A DNA stretch of 64,000 nucleotides from CBDCFV01 sp963664625. Lineage in GTDB: Bacteria; Chloroflexota; Dehalococcoidia; Lucifugimonadales; UBA3495. The stretch is taken from positions 1,922,001-1,986,000 of the forward strand of contig OY761541.1 in assembly GCA_963664625.1 (NCBI GenBank). The letters are read 5' to 3'. This document shows, piece after piece, positions 15,585 through 22,311 of this stretch. Made by a program: the position numbers and the translations under genes. The number at the start of each line of letters is the position of its first letter. Position 1 is the first letter of the stretch. Below the pieces are notes generated by a model. It searched no databases. It was not told the origin of the DNA and was given only the letters and a program-made list of their open reading frames with translations.

Positions 15585-15887
15585 TTAACCCGTCCCCGAT
15601 TCCAGTTGGGCAGCCTTGGCGTCTATTTCCTCGGTGGTCAGGATTCCCTTCTCCACCAGCAGTATCTCCAAGGCAGCCGTCCATTTTTCGTAGTAGCTGG
15701 TGGAGTTGTACACGTCAGGCTCCAAGCTTTCGATGGCCCGACGCATTTCGTCGGTCTTGCGGATGCCCTTCTGTCCCAGCACCTGGTGCAGCGCGTCCAT
15801 TCTCACTTCCCAGTCCATATACTGGTGTTCGGACTGGTCAATGGGCGTATCGTTGGGCATACCGCCCATGTCGTGGGGCTTTGGCAT
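15585..15887 (-). CDS. Nitrile hydratase beta N-terminal half (thiocyanate hydrolase beta-like)
   Basis: 100 residues from the ATG at 15887 with AGAGGT upstream; GTG at 15896 would add three. Begins MPKPHDMGGMP, like the HDxGG start of nitrile hydratase beta, then WEVRMDALHQVLGQKG and SYYEKWTAALEILLVEKGIL. It stops where full-length beta chains continue, so beta is split into two proteins. Six to 15 bp after pspAA. Confidence 0.8.
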   Translation of the reverse strand: MPKPHDMGGMPNDTPIDQSEHQYMDWEVRMDALHQVLGQKGIRKTDEMRRAIESLEPDVYNSTSYYEKWTAALEILLVEKGILTTEEIDAKAAQLESGTG

Positions 15888-15902
15888 ATCTCGCACCTCT
15901 TG

Positions 15903-16181
15903 TCAGCCCGGCAGCAGTCCCTCGCCGACGAACAGTTCCTGCGCCTCTTCCAGCGTCAGGTCGGGCACGGGCAGCATCAAGTCCGATTCTACCAACTCGT
16001 CCACCGGCACCGGGACCCCGTGTTCCCGGACCAAGGTCAACATACGATTCAACAACTCCCGGAAGCTGTCCCTGTCACCTGTTTCCACCGCCTCTACCAA
16101 TTCGTTGTCCACATCGTTAAGTTGGTCCACGTAGGAGCCGGGGAGGTTGAATTGTCCCTCGGTAGGGATTCGTATAATCAC
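15903..16181 (-). CDS. PspA-associated protein PspAA
   Basis: 92 residues, MIIRIPTEGQFNLPGSYVDQLN, then a helical region and a closing LTLEEAQELFVGEGLLPG. This matches the PspAA domain that accompanies PspA in many bacteria. The ATG overlaps the pspA stop (ATGA), so the two proteins are made together. Probably a cytosolic partner of PspA at the membrane. Confidence 0.8.
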   Translation of the reverse strand: MIIRIPTEGQFNLPGSYVDQLNDVDNELVEAVETGDRDSFRELLNRMLTLVREHGVPVPVDELVESDLMLPVPDLTLEEAQELFVGEGLLPG

Positions 16182-16912
16182 GACTTGCTCTCCGGTAGTT
16201 CCTTGGGCTCTGCCGCGGGCAGGCTGGCGCGCATGGCGGCAAGCTCGTCTTCCACGTTTTGGGACGAGGTCAACTGGGCCAGTTCACGACTGATGTCGTC
16301 TTCCCTTGTGCCGGTGAAGTCGTCCAACATGCCGATAGTCGACAGTTCGTCAATGGCGCCGGCCCTGGCCCGCATGTGCTGTGTTTTGTTCTCCGCCCGC
16401 TCCATAGCCAAGGTAAGGTCGCCCATCTCTTCCGACACGCCGGACAAGGCTTCGCCGATCCGCACCTGTGCCTGGGCCGCGTTGTACTGGGCCTTGATGG
16501 TCTCTTTCTTGGTCCGGAAAGCGGCGACTTTGGCCGTAAGCCGCTGTTCGGCCACCGTCAGCTTTTCCTGCTCCATCTCCATCTCGGCGATCTGCTCATC
16601 CAACCCCTGAAGCTCAATGAGCGAAGTTTGCTTCCGTTGTAGGGCCAACCGCGCCAGGTCCTCCCTCCCTGCCTCCATCGCTTGACGAGCTTGGGAGTCC
16701 AACTTGGTTATGTTCGATTGCACTACGGAAGCTTGCTGCTGGATGCGGCGCTTGGCCGTGACCATCTGGACTACGCCTCGTTTCACATCGCGCAGCATCT
16801 CCAATTGCTTCTCATAAGAGTAGTCCAGAGTCTCGTTCGGGTCTTCCGCATTGTCCAGTATGCGGTTCATTTTTGCCTTTACGACCGTGGACATGCGCGA
16901 GAGTATTCCCAT
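16178..16912 (-). CDS. pspA: PspA/IM30 family membrane-stress protein
   Basis: 244 residues, almost entirely helical coiled coil. N-terminus MGILSRMSTVVKAKMNRILD is the amphipathic membrane-binding helix, followed by DPNETLDYSYEKQLEML and LDSQARQAMEAGREDLAR. PspA is an ESCRT-III-like protein that assembles on stressed membranes. Followed by pspAA and then the hydratase genes with very short gaps, suggesting one transcript from here to about 13571. Codon use and GC match neighbours. Confidence 0.88.
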   Translation of the reverse strand: MGILSRMSTVVKAKMNRILDNAEDPNETLDYSYEKQLEMLRDVKRGVVQMVTAKRRIQQQASVVQSNITKLDSQARQAMEAGREDLARLALQRKQTSLIELQGLDEQIAEMEMEQEKLTVAEQRLTAKVAAFRTKKETIKAQYNAAQAQVRIGEALSGVSEEMGDLTLAMERAENKTQHMRARAGAIDELSTIGMLDDFTGTREDDISRELAQLTSSQNVEDELAAMRASLPAAEPKELPESKS

Positions 16913-16978
16913 GTTTTAACCTCCTGTCTATGGCCACCTCGGCCGGCTTGTTGCTGGCAAAGAATAACGTTCCGGCCG

Positions 16979-17170
16979 CTAGTACCGGCTGTCGCCCTTG
17001 CCCGTGAAAAGGCTTATTATGCCTATAATCAAGGCAATTACGCCAATTATAATCAATACCCATCCCAACAGGTCCAGAAGCCACTGGATAAGCCCCGTCT
17101 TCAGGATAAATCCCACCACCAGCAGGATGATCCCGCCCAGTATCCAGCCGCTTTTGCCCAAGGCCCCCAT
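16979..17170 (-). CDS. Small two-helix membrane protein
   Basis: 63 residues with two long hydrophobic segments (WILGGIILLVVGFIL and WVLIIIGVIALIIGIISLF) and a GKG basic turn near the C-terminus. Sits 66 bp upstream of pspA on the same strand, a position often held by small membrane partners of Psp systems (inference). No family recognised. Confidence 0.6.
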   Translation of the reverse strand: MGALGKSGWILGGIILLVVGFILKTGLIQWLLDLLGWVLIIIGVIALIIGIISLFTGKGDSRY

Positions 17171-17314
17171 CCGCTACTCCTCTTCCTTCGTAGAATAATT
17201 CGTTGCTATTTTATACGAACACAAACCCTAGTTTAACACGTTTCATCGGGTTGTCGGCGGCAAAGTCGGGATGCCGCGGCAATCGCGTTATCAACACTTG
17301 GCGGCCCATTCGAG

Positions 17315-17467
17315 CGTCATTCCCGTGCAGGCGGGAATCCACCGATACAAGGTCATCCCCGTGGAGTTTCCCCGCGTCATTCCCGCGAAGGCGGGAATCC
17401 AAACTGTCTCCCATATGCAAATTTAACCTTACCGCCGACTCATGGATTCCCGTTTATACAGGAATGC
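17315..17467. repeat. REP-like palindrome plus ~95-bp composite repeat
   Basis: One single palindrome (17315-17340), then a composite element at 17375-17467: a core palindrome, about 45 bp of AT-richer spacer (containing CTGTCTCCCATATGCAAATT) and a second degenerate palindrome. The same composite occurs at 58497-58591 and, inverted, at 63539-63631. The 17171-17571 gap holds nothing else. Confidence 0.8.
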
Positions 17468-17571
17468 CAGAAGATTGGTGAATTTGACCTATCACCACTC
17501 CCTGACTATACTGCGATTCGCTTGGTTGCGCGATGGCGCGAGATTGTTCGGAAATCCACGGACTGTGAATT

Positions 17572-18180
17572 ATGCTGCGCTCCATTTTTGGCAGGGGAAA
17601 AAAGAGACCGCGGGCTTCGGAGACCGTCCGGCAGGACGACAGCATCAGGGACGCCAGAGTCGGCGACGTCGTCTCCATCTCTGGACTCAACATCGAATAC
17701 GACGATGTGTACTTCGTCATCGAACGGGTCCACCAGTATTCGAGCCACGGGGACACTTGGCACGAAATGGAATGCGCCGACGGCGACAACCATATCTGGG
17801 TTGACTGGGTTGATGGCTATGAGCTTTTCATCACCGCGACCGACGACCCCATGCCTTCAGGTCTGGCCAGCACGGGCCTGACCGAGGACGACCTGATAGA
17901 ACTGGACGAAGAACACTCCATCGACAACCACATTGAAGTCGATGGCGACGTGTACTACTACAAAAACAGTTCCGAGGTGACCTTTTTCCAGGACGGACGC
18001 GGGGCGGGCCAGCAATACTACTCTTGGGAATTTGTCCGGGAGCAGGGCGACCGGGTGATGTCGGTGCACAAGTGGGAAGGCAGGCCCTTCGAAGTGGTGT
18101 TCAGTGAAGTCATACCGCCGCAACAAATCACCCTTTACAAGGGAGAGCGGGAAGAACCCGGCGGGCAGAGAAACCGATGA
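17572..18180 (+). CDS. DUF4178 domain protein
   Basis: 202 residues, acidic. A basic N-terminal tail (SIFGRGKKRPRA) precedes RVGDVVSISGLNIEYDD and the repeated strand pattern of DUF4178 (IEVDGDVYYYKNSSEVTF, YYSWEFVREQGDRVMSVHKWEG). DUF4178 proteins are known neighbours of DUF350 membrane proteins and PspA in stress-associated clusters, as here. Its stop overlaps the DUF350 start by four bases. Biochemical role unknown. Confidence 0.72.
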   Translation: MLRSIFGRGKKRPRASETVRQDDSIRDARVGDVVSISGLNIEYDDVYFVIERVHQYSSHGDTWHEMECADGDNHIWVDWVDGYELFITATDDPMPSGLASTGLTEDDLIELDEEHSIDNHIEVDGDVYYYKNSSEVTFFQDGRGAGQQYYSWEFVREQGDRVMSVHKWEGRPFEVVFSEVIPPQQITLYKGEREEPGGQRNR

Positions 18181-19079
18181 TTGACGCATTTCTCGAAGCT
18201 ATAGGGATATTCATCAGGGGGCTGGTGTACATTGGCATGAGCTTGTTGGTCCTGGTGGCGGCTAAGTTCGTCCGGGACCTGGTTACCCGGCACCCCATCG
18301 ACGAAGAGGTCATTCAAAAGAAGAACTTGGCTGAGACCCTGCGGCTCTGTGGTTACTTCATCGGCGTAATCCTGGTGTTGCTCGGCGCAATGTACCAACC
18401 GCTGAGCGGGATAGCCGTGGGGGGCCTTGGCTTCACTGCTGGGTTCGGCATGGAGGTATTGACGGTATTCCTCTACTCTCTGGCCGGGATAATCGCGCTG
18501 AACCTGGTGCGGCCATTGATGGACCGCGTGGTCCTTTACAAGTTCAACGTTGAGAAAGAGGTGATCGAGGACCGGAACGTCGGCACCGGGGCGGCGGAGT
18601 TCGGCATCAACGTGGCCGTGGGGCTGATTATCGCCGGCGCTCTTACAGGAGAGGGAGGAGGCTCAGAGCTGACGGCGGCGCTGGTCACCCTCGCCTTCTT
18701 CGGAATGGGCGTCGTCCTGCTGGTGCTGTTCGCCCTTTTCTACGAGTTCACCACTTCTTACGACATCCACGATGAGATCGAGCGCGACAACTCCGCGGTG
18801 GGCATTGCCTTCGGGGGCAACCTAGTCGCCATGGGCGTGGTGATGTTCAAGGCCCTTTTCGGAGACTTTACCGGATGGGGGGACAGCATCATCGCCTTCG
18901 TAGTCTTCGGCGTTATAGGCTTCGTGCTGCTGTACGTGTTGCGGTGGCTGATAGACCTACTGCTGCTTCCTCACATCCGTGTTTCCGGCGCCCTGGTCGG
19001 GGAACGGAATGTCGGAGTCGCTTTCGTCGAGAGCGCGGTGGTCATCGCCGCGTCCATGGTCCTGTTCATGGCCATCTGA
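18177..19079 (+). CDS. DUF350 family membrane protein
   Basis: 300 residues with about eight hydrophobic helices in two repeated halves, including VGGLGFTAGFGMEVLTVFLYS and GAAEFGINVAVGLIIAGAL, the paired-helix pattern of DUF350 (E. coli YjfL relatives). Overlaps DUF4178 by ATGA-type coupling. By analogy with the yjf gene set (PspA, DUF350, lipoprotein) it may belong to an envelope-stress module. The last 123 bp overlap a convergent gene. Confidence 0.75.
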   Translation: MIDAFLEAIGIFIRGLVYIGMSLLVLVAAKFVRDLVTRHPIDEEVIQKKNLAETLRLCGYFIGVILVLLGAMYQPLSGIAVGGLGFTAGFGMEVLTVFLYSLAGIIALNLVRPLMDRVVLYKFNVEKEVIEDRNVGTGAAEFGINVAVGLIIAGALTGEGGGSELTAALVTLAFFGMGVVLLVLFALFYEFTTSYDIHDEIERDNSAVGIAFGGNLVAMGVVMFKALFGDFTGWGDSIIAFVVFGVIGFVLLYVLRWLIDLLLLPHIRVSGALVGERNVGVAFVESAVVIAASMVLFMAI

Positions 19080-20249
19080 CCCGCTGGATTCCCGCACTCT
19101 CCCAACTATTTCCCTTTCGGCGGCCAGTTGCCGGGCCTGTTCATGCCGCTCCTCGATATGAGCGTACCCGGCGTCGATGACCTTTCCTATCAACTCATCG
19201 GAAACGTTGTACCTGTTGACCACCGGCTCCAGGAACCCGTCAAAGAACCCTTCTTCCTCTATCAACCGTGTCCAGTCGGATGCGGCGTCATCCATTGACC
19301 CGTCATAAAGGCGGAGCAGAAAGACCGTCCGGACCGGGTCCAGCCCCTCGGCAATAAAGACTTGGGCCCGCAAGTCTACGCCGCGGCCCCTGTCGAAATG
19401 GACTTCGTCGGCATCTTCGTCGAAGTCAACGTCCTTGAAATGGTCGTACTGCTCGATGTACGACTCGGTCTCCGCCAGCAGCCGGCCGATAAACCTTCTG
19501 CCCTCCTCGGTGATGAAGTAGCTGCCCGTTTTCGCACAAAGCGCGATCAGGTTTTCGTCTTGAAGCCCCGCCACTCCTGGGATGGAGTCTTCGCCTGAGT
19601 CCGGGTCAGGCGCCGAAAGGTCGTGCTCGAATTTATCCATGAAATACAAGACGGTCATCCCTTTCAGCCAATCAACCAGTTCCTCTCTGCTTTGCCAGAA
19701 GCCTTGGGCGACGGCATACTCCAGCGCGGAGTATTCTTGGGCAAGCCGTATATCCAGGTAGGGGCGCCCCTTGTGGGCGCCCCCGAGGGGCAGGGCGCCC
19801 ACAAGGGGCGCCCCTACGTCAGCGTATTCATCCAACAGTTCGTCGTCCGGAGAAGGCCAGACCAAGTGGTTGGACGCGGGGTCTGCGAGGTCGAGTTTGT
19901 CACCGCTGCCGGTTGAAACGGACAGGGCGCAGAGACCCATACGCCATTCTTCGGCGACCTGCGACATGACGGCGTAAATATCCGGCAGGTCCGGGTTGCC
20001 CCGCACATCCAGGGAAGCCTCTATCGCGTCCCGGCCCTGCTCGTCGGCAGGGAAGACCCGGTCCAGCAGCCATCCTATAGAGTTCCTGGCGTATCCGATG
20101 GGCAGGACGACTTGAAAGTCGTTGTCGGGTTCCATGCCTTCCAGGAACACGCGGAGGGTAAATTCACTGGCCGCCGACAGGTCTCGCCCGCCATGTCCGT
20201 TGTTGCTCACTTCCGCAGCCACCCGGTCTCCATCAGGACCGCCAGCCAC
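18957..20249 (-). CDS. Hypothetical acidic protein with in-frame palindromic repeat
   Basis: 430 residues from GTG at 20249; internal GTGs 27 and 39 bases on are alternatives. Soluble and acidic, with an EFTLRVFLEGMEPDNDFQVV start, a helical middle and a C-terminal helix RHEQARQLAAEREIVGRVR. Twenty residues (19758-19817) are the translation of a 60-bp perfect-armed palindrome giving GAPLVGALPLGGAHKGRPYL. The final ~40 residues are antisense to the end of the DUF350 gene and look like read-through sequence, so the ancestral stop may have been earlier. No domain recognised. Confidence 0.5.
   Translation of the reverse strand: MAGGPDGDRVAAEVSNNGHGGRDLSAASEFTLRVFLEGMEPDNDFQVVLPIGYARNSIGWLLDRVFPADEQGRDAIEASLDVRGNPDLPDIYAVMSQVAEEWRMGLCALSVSTGSGDKLDLADPASNHLVWPSPDDELLDEYADVGAPLVGALPLGGAHKGRPYLDIRLAQEYSALEYAVAQGFWQSREELVDWLKGMTVLYFMDKFEHDLSAPDPDSGEDSIPGVAGLQDENLIALCAKTGSYFITEEGRRFIGRLLAETESYIEQYDHFKDVDFDEDADEVHFDRGRGVDLRAQVFIAEGLDPVRTVFLLRLYDGSMDDAASDWTRLIEEEGFFDGFLEPVVNRYNVSDELIGKVIDAGYAHIEERHEQARQLAAEREIVGRVRESSGSDGHEQDHGRGDDHRALDESDSDIPFPDQGAGNTDVRKQQ
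19758..19817. repeat. 60-bp palindrome read in frame
   Basis: Perfect 25-bp arms (GTAGGGGCGCCCCTTGTGGG and on) around a 10-bp centre. Exactly 60 bp, so insertion preserves reading frame. A related degenerate copy lies at 60270-60315. Confidence 0.85.
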
Positions 20250-20275
20250 CCTTCACAACCATCGCGCCGCCGCCG
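20235..20275. repeat. Duplicated 3' end of the 21516-22310 lipoprotein gene
   Basis: 41 bp matching 21518-21558 at 38 positions, in the same orientation. The copy retains the codons for the GGGAMVVKG tail of the lipoprotein. It lies on the far side of the accessory gene 20501-21424 and overlaps the start of the 18957-20249 gene. Confidence 0.7.
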
Positions 20276-20500
20276 AAGCGGGCCCTACCGATGGGAGGTC
20301 GGCCTTGATCCGGAACGATCTGCCTAGATACGTTTTCAGCATTTGGCCGGCTCTGATGGAGTGCTGGGTGGTGGAAAAGACTATGTTTCTCAAGCCGGGA
20401 GACGAATCGGCAGGAATCCAGCACAGTATAACGACACCATTACCGCTGAATGCAGTAGCGCGGCTCTAGTATTAGGGTAGATTCCTGAAATGCCCCGGCC

Positions 20501-21424
20501 TCAAATGTCGTCAGAGGTTCGCTCGTGGTGTTCAAAGAAAGATAACTGCCGGGCTGGCCTGTGCGACACAACTTTTATGACTTCATACTCCGACTTAACA
20601 CCCTTGTCAGCCTGCCACTGTATAGTGCGCAGGTCACACGCCAGCACGTCCCCTCTAGCGAAGGCTATTTCATTGTTATTGACCTTGTGTTGAAACTCAG
20701 CATCCCTCATCGAAACCGAGAATGTGCTGTCCCCATCCGTCAACAGCCATTTGTTGTTTTCCCTAAATGCCAGACTCACAATAGAGAATGCCTTCCGACT
20801 GACTTCGTCCAAGATCAGGTTTTGATACTCTGGGGTGTCAAATGCTGAGACATCCTCCTTGGTCACTTCCTCAACAGTCTGTCCAGATTCCTGAAGCATA
20901 AACCGGTCTATATCCGGTTCTTTGACGGGCCTCACCATATCTTGAATGTTCCGTCGGACGCCTGCATCCTCGTAGAGTCGAAGCAAGTCGATGGGAACTT
21001 CGTAAGTCTCGTCATCGACGGTGAGCCTGTAGAGACCCTCATTAACTCTGGTGATCTGAGGCCTCCGGCCCCGTAGCCTCCTTATCAGCCAGAAAAGACC
21101 TCCTGCGAGGCCTGTACCGCCTATGAGCAATGCCTTTAGTGCATTGGCAGTAGTAATGAAATCCCCGATATTGGCGCCCAGAACGTCAGCCGCTTGGAGA
21201 TTCTGGAGAACCTCAAAGACCACGTGGAACGAACCCGCCGACGTGGCCCTGACGTTGACGCTGACAGATGCGTTGTCTCCGTTCGTTATACGGTTTGCAG
21301 CCTCAAAGAAACCGCCGACAGCCATCATCGCCGGTGCCAAGTCACGAACGTTCATGGACCCGTCGGCCAGAGCCGGGCCGTCGTACACCATGTCGATGTG
21401 CGCTGGGGCATTATGATTGTTCAT
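20501..21424 (-). CDS. Accessory hypothetical protein with one membrane segment
   Basis: 307 residues. N-terminal part has IDMVYDGPALADGSMNVRDLAP and a beta pattern (NASVSVNVRATSAGSFHVVFEV); a single hydrophobic helix (ALLIGGTGLAGGLFWLI) is followed by RRLRGRR, then a soluble C-terminal domain ending RQLSFFEHHERTSDDI. The architecture is soluble domain, membrane helix, soluble domain. I recognise the N-terminal pattern from uncharacterised mobile-region proteins but can give no function. The gene is visibly AT-richer than its neighbours and is bracketed by a duplicated tail of the adjacent lipoprotein gene, both signs of acquisition. Confidence 0.6.
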   Translation of the reverse strand: MNNHNAPAHIDMVYDGPALADGSMNVRDLAPAMMAVGGFFEAANRITNGDNASVSVNVRATSAGSFHVVFEVLQNLQAADVLGANIGDFITTANALKALLIGGTGLAGGLFWLIRRLRGRRPQITRVNEGLYRLTVDDETYEVPIDLLRLYEDAGVRRNIQDMVRPVKEPDIDRFMLQESGQTVEEVTKEDVSAFDTPEYQNLILDEVSRKAFSIVSLAFRENNKWLLTDGDSTFSVSMRDAEFQHKVNNNEIAFARGDVLACDLRTIQWQADKGVKSEYEVIKVVSHRPARQLSFFEHHERTSDDI

Positions 21425-21515
21425 GACCGACGCCGATTCCCTACTGTATCAACTGGGCCAAGAATACCAGATTCCTCCTACCGGCAACAAACCCACTAGC
21501 ACTACAGCCAAAGAA

Positions 21516-22310
21516 CTAGGACCGCCCGCGGCCCTTCACAACCATCGCGCCGCCGCCGCCAAAGCCGCCGGAGCGGCTGGAGGAGCGGAACGACCCGGAC
21601 CTGCTGCGGGAAATTGAGTTGCTGGTCTTGAAGCCGCCACTGCGCTGTTGCGTCTGCTGATAAGTCTGGCGGTTGGTGCTTACGTTGCTTCTCGCCTGCT
21701 GGTAGCGGGAACCCGCGAAGGTCGACTGCCTGCTGTTGTAGTTGCTGTTGCGTTGGACCTGGCGTCCGTAGGCCGAGCTCTGGCGGTAGGTACTGCGCTG
21801 GTTCCGCATCTGGGGGCCGCGGGACACCGGAGTGCTGTAGTAGTATCCCCGGGGGCTAATGGCCGAAATGAGCAGGTAAGTGAACAGGAAATCGCCCGCG
21901 CCAAAGTGGCTGTGGTAATACCCATTGCCGTGGTGACCGCGCATGTCGTACTCGTTGTCGGTGCCCTTGACAATGGAGAACATCAGGTCGTCCTCGGTGT
22001 CGTCAATGGAGTTGTTATTGTTAAGGTCCTCCCATCCTTCCAGGGTCAACATCTGGCCGTCCTGCTTGGCGCGGATGAGGACCAAGCCGTCGCCCTCGTA
22101 TATCTCGTTGACCCTGTCCTCGAACTCCGTGGCGCTCTTGGACTTCTTGAAGGCCTCCTGCACGTCGTCCAGATTTATCCTCCCGGCGGCCCCGTCGGTG
22201 GCGGCCCAATCGTCGTAGGACGGGCCTCCGCAGGCGGCGACCATCGGCGCGGCGACGACCATGCCGCCAAGGGAGACGGCTGTGCCAAGCCTGAATTTTC
22301 TGTACACCAA
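21516..22310 (-). CDS. Lipoprotein with EF-hand-like loop and Ser/Arg/Gly-rich tail
   Basis: 264 residues from TTG at 22310 (GTG at 22307 also possible), preceded by AAAGGAGGG. The signal peptide VSLGGMVVAAPMVAACGG ends in a lipobox with Cys at AAC. Next come an acidic region with a calcium-loop-like DLNNNNSIDDTEDD and a short hydrophobic FLFTYLLISAISPRGYYY. The last ~100 residues are low-complexity Ser/Arg/Gln/Gly, ending GGFGGGGAMVVKGRGRS. The tail recalls DUF1190 (YgiB/YjfM) lipoproteins. Starts directly behind the SecA-like stop, so it is the last gene of that operon. Confidence 0.65.
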   Translation of the reverse strand: MVYRKFRLGTAVSLGGMVVAAPMVAACGGPSYDDWAATDGAAGRINLDDVQEAFKKSKSATEFEDRVNEIYEGDGLVLIRAKQDGQMLTLEGWEDLNNNNSIDDTEDDLMFSIVKGTDNEYDMRGHHGNGYYHSHFGAGDFLFTYLLISAISPRGYYYSTPVSRGPQMRNQRSTYRQSSAYGRQVQRNSNYNSRQSTFAGSRYQQARSNVSTNRQTYQQTQQRSGGFKTSNSISRSRSGSFRSSSRSGGFGGGGAMVVKGRGRS

Positions 22311-22311
22311 T

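Noticed and set aside
20233..20424. 63-codon minus-strand frame
   Set aside because: Its end is the duplicated lipoprotein tail, but the rest has no similarity to it and no ribosome site; treated as a repeat, not a gene.
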